DNA of 64,000 bases. It comes from Mixta mediterraneensis (GTDB lineage: Bacteria > Pseudomonadota > Gammaproteobacteria > Enterobacterales > Enterobacteriaceae). The number at the start of each line of letters is the position of its first letter. Positions within the stretch are counted from its first letter, which is position 1. The notes beneath the pieces are model-generated. The model was not told the origin of the DNA and did not search any database. It saw only the letters and a program-made list of their open reading frames with translations. The position numbers and the translations under genes were made by a program. Shown one piece after another: positions 59,347 through 64,000 of the stretch. The DNA lies in NCBI RefSeq assembly GCF_014946725.1, contig NZ_JACFXY010000002.1:410962-474961 (forward strand), given 5' to 3'.

Positions 59347-62184
59347 TTATACGCCCAGCAATCGGCGACCCTGCCCTCTGGTCTGGAAGTCCTGCAGCAT
59401 GTCCTGACGCGCCCGCTTAGCGCCGTCTGTTGCCCCCTTACGCGCAGCCTCTTCCATGGCTCTCTGAAGCGCTGCGTCACCATTCCCGCTTACCTGAATG
59501 GTCTGATGAATTATCGTATCACCAGACTTCACAGAGGCTGCCTGGCCTCCGCCTACCATCCTGACGCCCAGCGAGCCATCAGAAGAGCGCGTGAGCGGCA
59601 TAATTGCCTCTGGCCCCGCCTCGCCAAATACGCCAGCACCTTTAGCGAAGGCAAAGAATTTTGGTGAGTCGTAGATGTCCCCGCTGTAAGCGCTCAGAGA
59701 TGGTGAGTCGTATACGCCACCCTTCGCGTTAAGCTTGAGGTTGCTGTAAGCACCGCTGGAGAAGGCATTGCTTGAAGATGCAGCCGAAGCGGCTCCTGAT
59801 GCTGCTGCGCCGCCAAAAAGGCCACCCAGACTGCCTGACAGGCTTGAGCCTATCCCTACCAGAGACTGACGGATAGCGATGCGGGCGATATCAGAGAGCA
59901 CAGAGTTAGCGAAATCAGAGAAGGATGCCTTGCCTGTCGTAGCGAACTTCACCAGGGCATCTTCCATATTGCCGAAGGCATTGGTGAAAAGCTGTTCAGA
60001 CATCGCAGAAACGTTCGCAGCGCTGTCCTGATACTCCTGCCATGCACGCGATGCGCCGGCAGTGAATGAGCCGCGTAGCTGGTTCATTCGGGCTATGTGG
60101 TTGTCGTAGTTGCTCAGCTCCGTCTGCAGCGCCTGCTGCTGCAGCTGAATCTCTTGGTCAATCTCTTCGCGGGCAATATCACTCGTAGCCGACGCCCGGT
60201 TCTGGCGAAGCTGCGTGATTTTGTCGTTGTAGGATTGCTCGAGTGAAAGGCGCTGCGTGTACTGCTGCTGCTCGTTCTGGCTCAGTCCACCGCCGGCGAA
60301 TAGCTCGTCGGTTGCGTACTGGCTCTGCCGGTTGGTGATGGTTCGCGTGATGTCAGCGCGCGCCTTATCCAGTGCCAGCAGCTTCTCACGAGTTTCAATC
60401 TGCCGCTCAAGCGCCGCATTCTGCTGCAACTGAGAGGTGATGAGGTCGGCGCTGGCAAGCAGTGATTTCTGGTCAGCGGTAAGCGTCTGCTTGCTCTTGA
60501 TGTCTGAGAGCTGCTGCTCCCACTTAATCAGCGCCTGCTGCTGCGTGCCAATCTTCTCGCCAGTGTCGGCCTGGCTCATCAGCACCTGCTGCTGCTGACG
60601 CAACTGGTCAAGCATCCTTGCACCGGCGTCTTCTGTATAGGCTTTCCCCTTAGGCTGCTTGGGATCCTTATACATGTCGTTTATGCGAGAAACTCGGCGG
60701 GCGTACTCCTCTGCGGTAATGGCGCCGGCCTTCAGGAAGCTGTTTTCTTTCTCGATAGCTTTAGCCCGACGCTCGGCGTTGTTCATGTACTGCTGGCCGG
60801 AGCGATCTGCTTCCTGTTGTGTCTTTATTGCTTTGTCTTGTCGTTCTTGGTAATCAGAAATGGCGTTATTCAAAACCCCCTGAGTGGTTATCTGACTTTT
60901 CAGGGTGGCTATCTGTTGCTCCATTTCGCTAATGTTGTAGCCATTAGCATTTGCCGTAAACCTGTTCCAGATTCCGCCTTCTGCTTGTCGCTGCCGGGCA
61001 TCGGCTAGGCTGGCTTCTAATGTTGCAAGTTGGTTTTCTGGTGACTGAGTCCTGCCGGAGTCACGCATAGCGTCCCAAGCTGCCGATGCGGAAGACCAAA
61101 TGCCATCCCACGCTCTTTCAAGATCGCTGAGATTATTTCTAATTTCTACTGTGCGCCGGTTAAGTTCTCCTGAATACGCCACGGTAGCCAGACGTGCAGC
61201 ATCGGTAGTGTTGCCTTCATCCTGCAGAGCTTTAATGCGGTTATAGGTCTCGGCTGACAAGAAGTGATATTGCTCGTTTAACTTAGCTATCGCATCAACC
61301 GGGTCTTTCGCTATCTTTTCAAAGTCAGAAAGCATTCCGTCCGTAGCCTGACCGGTCGCTTTACTCATGTTGATGATAGTCGCTGTAACTTCCTGAAGTG
61401 TATCGCGAGAGATTTTACCTGATGCTACGACCCGATTTAGTACTGATGCTGCGTTGCCGACGCTAGTGTTTGTTACGCGAGCAACCTGCTGTGAAATTTG
61501 GCCTAATTGCCCGGCCGTAACGCCTAGGGTATTGCCGCTGAGTATCAGCGATTTGTTGAACTCATCTTGCTCTTCCGTTCCCTGATAATAAGCAAGAGCT
61601 AGCGCCCCCATTGATGCAGCTGCAACAGTAGCTGGATTCACCAAGCCGCTGATATAAGTGCCAACGCCTCGGATTGCTGGACCTATACCTCCAAACATAT
61701 CCTTTAATTGCCCGCCCTGTTGGAGCAGCACCATTAATGGATTTTGCCCACCAGCCAAGCTAACGGCAATATCGGTCATCTGCGCAGGAATCATGCGCAT
61801 TTGATACGCTGCTTGTTTGGCTGAAATTCCTGCCTTCCCAGCTGTATCGGCGAAACCAGTAAGGCGACCTCGAGCATCCTCAATTTTTTTCGAGTACTCA
61901 CTAAACGTGTCAGTATCGATAAATCCTTTAGCCTGAAATTTAGCAAGTTGACGTTGCTGGTCGTCTAAACGGTTCAGGGCAGCATTAACTGGGTCAATCC
62001 GGTCGAGCAGGTCAGAGAGAGCTTTCGCTTCCTGATCCGTCGCCTTAGCTGTCTTGCCAGCGCTATCTGCGGCCTTCTGCCCGGCCTGCGTCATCTTTGC
62101 CAGTGCGCCTGCAAGGCCTTCTGCGTTACGCTGCGCACCAGTGCTGTCGATGACGATCGCAAGGCGTGATTGTTGTTCAGCCAT
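59347..62184 (-). CDS. Tail tape measure protein (lambda gpH family)
   Basis: 945 residues, the largest gene of the module. Predominantly helical with coiled-coil segments (Gln- and Ala-rich, about 440-720), a hydrophobic central part (about 185-215, IRGVGTYISGLVNPATVAAA) and a glycine/serine-rich C-terminal section followed by ARKGATDGAKRARQDMLQDF. It sets tail length and helps DNA passage. ATG 62184 follows GGAG by 6 bp; the frame is open to 62199. Confidence 0.92.
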   Translation of the reverse strand: MAEQQSRLAIVIDSTGAQRNAEGLAGALAKMTQAGQKAADSAGKTAKATDQEAKALSDLLDRIDPVNAALNRLDDQQRQLAKFQAKGFIDTDTFSEYSKKIEDARGRLTGFADTAGKAGISAKQAAYQMRMIPAQMTDIAVSLAGGQNPLMVLLQQGGQLKDMFGGIGPAIRGVGTYISGLVNPATVAAASMGALALAYYQGTEEQDEFNKSLILSGNTLGVTAGQLGQISQQVARVTNTSVGNAASVLNRVVASGKISRDTLQEVTATIINMSKATGQATDGMLSDFEKIAKDPVDAIAKLNEQYHFLSAETYNRIKALQDEGNTTDAARLATVAYSGELNRRTVEIRNNLSDLERAWDGIWSSASAAWDAMRDSGRTQSPENQLATLEASLADARQRQAEGGIWNRFTANANGYNISEMEQQIATLKSQITTQGVLNNAISDYQERQDKAIKTQQEADRSGQQYMNNAERRAKAIEKENSFLKAGAITAEEYARRVSRINDMYKDPKQPKGKAYTEDAGARMLDQLRQQQQVLMSQADTGEKIGTQQQALIKWEQQLSDIKSKQTLTADQKSLLASADLITSQLQQNAALERQIETREKLLALDKARADITRTITNRQSQYATDELFAGGGLSQNEQQQYTQRLSLEQSYNDKITQLRQNRASATSDIAREEIDQEIQLQQQALQTELSNYDNHIARMNQLRGSFTAGASRAWQEYQDSAANVSAMSEQLFTNAFGNMEDALVKFATTGKASFSDFANSVLSDIARIAIRQSLVGIGSSLSGSLGGLFGGAAASGAASAASSSNAFSSGAYSNLKLNAKGGVYDSPSLSAYSGDIYDSPKFFAFAKGAGVFGEAGPEAIMPLTRSSDGSLGVRMVGGGQAASVKSGDTIIHQTIQVSGNGDAALQRAMEEAARKGATDGAKRARQDMLQDFQTRGQGRRLLGV

Positions 62185-62200
62185 GTTTTCTCCAGGCAAT

Positions 62201-62227
62201 AAAAAAACCCCGCCGAAGCGAGGTTTC
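62201..62227 (-). terminator. Terminator upstream of the tape measure gene
   Basis: Minus strand: AACCTCGC-TTCG-GCGGGGTT (one wobble) followed by seven T residues. It ends the secreted-protein gene before the tail operon begins. Confidence 0.88.
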
Positions 62228-62241
62228 TTTGATTATCTTGT

Positions 62242-62970
62242 CTACATTCTTGAGTCAGCCATGAGGTTCATGACCTTCAGCGCTGAAGTAAAATTACCTA
62301 GGCTGATAGTTTCATCTTGATTATCACCATCAGAGGATGGGCTTCTTACTATCGCCTTCTTCCCTTCTGTAAAAGCAGAAATTATGGCTTGTGACTGGTC
62401 AACATCAAATCTACCGTCAGAATTACTTTTTAAGGCTTTGCTTTTATCAACCCTCACAAAGGAAGTTCCTCTTTGCGCGCCCCGACCAGCCGCCACTACC
62501 GTATAACCATTCCCTTGCTTAAAGATAAAAAGGTTTTTCTGGTGAATGTTGCATGTCACGCTGTCATCAATTGCATCTTTAGAGCATGCCGCCACCCATT
62601 GCTCTGATTCGGAATTCCCTTTGATGATTGCCGCGCCTAGATGATGAGGAATCTCTACTTCGTTCCCGTCAATATTAGCTACCTCATTCACTACCAACTG
62701 ATTGACACCACTTCCAAGGTGGTCTTCCATAAGGAGACAGTTCAGCTTAGATTCAGGTAAGAGCCTATACTTACTGTAATAAGCATCCGGAATCGATATT
62801 TTTAAACCTTTAACGCTTTTTTTTCCTTCCTTTGAATATGTGTCGCAATTCAAAGAAGCCGCATCAGCCTTAGACTTTAACCACTCAACTTCATTCGGCG
62901 TCAGGCTTACCGAAGCAAATACTGGCAGACCAAATAAACATAACAGCGCAGCGAAAACCGCCTTCTTCAT
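62242..62970 (-). CDS. Secreted protein of unknown function (probable moron)
   Basis: 242 residues with a clear signal peptide (MKKAVFAALLCLFGLPVFAS) and four later cysteines, so probably periplasmic with disulfides. The C-terminal half (WVAACSKDAIDDSVTCN, FVRVDKSKAL) loosely recalls invasion-associated IalB-type proteins; this is weak. It is inserted between tail gene and phage small gene and has its own terminator, the plan of a phage moron. The start at 62970 is set by the signal peptide. Confidence 0.65.
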   Translation of the reverse strand: MKKAVFAALLCLFGLPVFASVSLTPNEVEWLKSKADAASLNCDTYSKEGKKSVKGLKISIPDAYYSKYRLLPESKLNCLLMEDHLGSGVNQLVVNEVANIDGNEVEIPHHLGAAIIKGNSESEQWVAACSKDAIDDSVTCNIHQKNLFIFKQGNGYTVVAAGRGAQRGTSFVRVDKSKALKSNSDGRFDVDQSQAIISAFTEGKKAIVRSPSSDGDNQDETISLGNFTSALKVMNLMADSRM

Positions 62971-63053
62971 ATCCCTATCCCCATGAGGTTTTATGGGATA
63001 AATCCTAAAGCCTATCTTATGCAATTGGAAGCAAGAAATAACCTAACGTTGCA

Positions 63054-63386
63054 TCATCGCTCTCTTAACTCGCAAGCAAGATTGAAAGCATCATCGGCCA
63101 TTTCCTGAAAAGCATCGTATAACAACTTCTGTTGCTTTTCGGACAGTCCACACCATTCAGATTTTAGCTCGTCTGAGAAGCGCGCGCTCCACTGCTCGTT
63201 ATCGCCAATGCGCTCCCATGACTGATTATCAGCACCACGATTTACTTCCATGGTTTTTACAGGTATGTGATCAAACCTTTGATTATTAAAACCAGAACCT
63301 TCTTCGGCTTGATCCAGAATTCCTATACGAAGACGCTCCCTTCCATCAGAGTCAAAATACGAGTAAAAAGTCTGTGTAGATTCCAT
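63054..63386 (-). CDS. Small phage protein of unknown function
   Basis: 110 residues beginning MESTQTFYSYFDSDGRERL, acidic, without membrane segments or known motifs. CCGGAGGAAAA lies directly before ATG 63386, which fixes the start; the longer frame to 63596 overlaps the divergent gene and has no support. Confidence 0.6.
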   Translation of the reverse strand: MESTQTFYSYFDSDGRERLRIGILDQAEEGSGFNNQRFDHIPVKTMEVNRGADNQSWERIGDNEQWSARFSDELKSEWCGLSEKQQKLLYDAFQEMADDAFNLACELRER

Positions 63387-63429
63387 TTTTCCTCCGGAAA
63401 ACACATAGAAAAGTGTCAAATTAAAAGGA

Positions 63430-63876
63430 ATGACTGTGAACAAAGCTATTTTCGAATCTATGTTTATCAACAACGATACAACATGGGGCAGAGTGACATC
63501 CGCACTAACAAGCGAAGATGACATCGGCGTAGTTTTACGGGTCCACCTGATAACAGAGCAAATGATTGAGGCCTTCTGCTGCGCAGCTTCAGGCAATGCA
63601 AAGTTTTTTGAGGGCTTCGGTGAGAGCCTTACGATGTCCTACGCCGCCAAGCTAAAACTTGCTTCTAATTTTGGGCTGAATAAATATTCATATGATGAAT
63701 TGAAATACGTCAATAAGGTGAGAAATGCGCGCGCTCACAAAATAGACAACGCAGCTCTTACTGAAAAAGAAATATCAGACCTTTTGAAACTTATCCGTAG
63801 TGGTGGCCAGGAAGATGAGGTAGACAGCAAGCCATTCGGCCTGCAGGTAGATGGCAAATCCGTTTACCTTAACAAT
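63430..63876 (+). pseudogene. HEPN/MltR-like phage gene, 3' end replaced by an IS element
   Basis: About 149 native codons. The sequence is helical, with FFEGFGESLTMSYAAKLKLAS and then YVNKVRNARAHKID, which contains RNARAH, the Rx4H signature of HEPN RNase-like folds; the MltR/DUF4145 group has a similar RN..AH. A GTG at 63436, with AAGGA 6 bp before it, is better placed than ATG 63430. From about 63877 the frame continues for some 20 codons inside the left end of an IS21-family element, so the native C-terminus is missing. Whether the shortened product works is unknown. A toxin or defence role is only an inference from the motif. Confidence 0.6.
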
Positions 63877-64000
63877 TGTCGCTACCGATGTAAAACTGGC
63901 CCACCTGCCGATGTAAATCTGACCCACCTAGGGTAAAAATGGCAGTTTTAAGGCACTGCCAATGATGACATTGGAGACCAGAGTGGAGATTAGTGTTTTA
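63877..64000 (+). mobile_element. Left end of an IS21-family insertion sequence
   Basis: Begins TGTCGCTACCGATGTAAAA and carries two 22-bp direct repeats (63885-63906 and 63908-63929, 20 of 22 identical) of the form CCGATGTAAA-CTG-CCCACCT. Multiple terminal repeats near a TG end are typical of IS21. It continues beyond the window. Confidence 0.8.
63962..64000 (+). CDS. istA: IstA transposase, first codons only
   Basis: Adjacent ATGs at 63962 and 63965 begin MTLETRVEISVL, the usual opening of IS21-family IstA, whose next residues form the helix-turn-helix. The gene is cut by the window end. Confidence 0.7.
   Translation, partial: MMTLETRVEISVL

Noticed and set aside
63387..63596. N-terminal extension of the gene at 63054-63386
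   Set aside because: The extension overlaps the divergent HEPN-like gene and skips the strong CCGGAGGAAAA ribosome site before 63386.

Overview
The window reads as the chromosome of an enterobacterium, most likely of the Erwiniaceae (Pantoea/Erwinia/Mixta type). This is an inference from gene content: the order topA-cysB-ymiA-acnA, ribA, pgpB, lapAB-pyrF-yciH-osmB, sohB-yciK-btuR, rluB, yciO-rnm-trpLE and tonB/yciA/yciB/yciC/ompW is the Escherichia-type order, but trpG and trpD are separate genes, a glucose dehydrogenase locus is present, and an RpfF-type gene lies beside the pdeR homologue.

Layout. 1-9.4 kb: accessory metabolism (betA 3' part, a damaged gcd, a cysteine-rich copper-storage protein, an IraP-like anti-adaptor, and a PTS IIBC permease divergent from a YdeP-type molybdo-oxidoreductase). 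9.5-18.3 kb: rnb, a cstA-ybdD pyruvate-uptake pair, then a convergent pair of a PAS-GGDEF-EAL protein (PdeR/RpfR) and an RpfF-type DSF synthase, followed by a decayed kdgT fused to the end of a lone araD. 18.6-37.6 kb: conserved housekeeping genes (osmB, yciH, pyrF, lapBA, pgpB, ribA, acnA, three very small genes, cysB, topA, sohB, yciK, btuR, rluB, yciO, rnm), with broken genes at yciN and between rluB and yciO. 37.6-44.4 kb: complete trp regulatory region and operon (promoter/operator, leader, attenuator, trpE, G, D, CF, B, A). 44.5-50.4 kb: BON lipoprotein, ompW with an FNR site, a YkgJ-type protein, yciC, yciB, a 1-kb gene-poor stretch with a tiny membrane ORF and a strong inverted repeat, yciA, tonB, yciI.

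50.4-64 kb: a mobile region. After the yciI terminator come remnants of an older phage insertion, then a P4-type tyrosine integrase whose start is preceded by a nested inverted repeat. A prophage tail module follows on the minus strand, transcribed from tape measure through minor tail proteins and the J-like host-specificity protein to tail fibre and tail fibre assembly. Upstream of the tape measure are a secreted moron-like gene, a small phage gene, and a divergent gene with an Rx4H (HEPN-like) motif whose 3' end is cut by the left end of an IS21-family element that runs out of the window.

The most notable system is the RpfF/RpfR pair: a fatty-acid signal synthase facing the c-di-GMP enzyme predicted to bind and sense that signal. 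Several loci are degraded (gcd, kdgT, yciN, a serine-protease gene), some by 1-nt losses in homopolymers that could also be sequence errors. No CRISPR array, rRNA or complete tRNA gene was seen.
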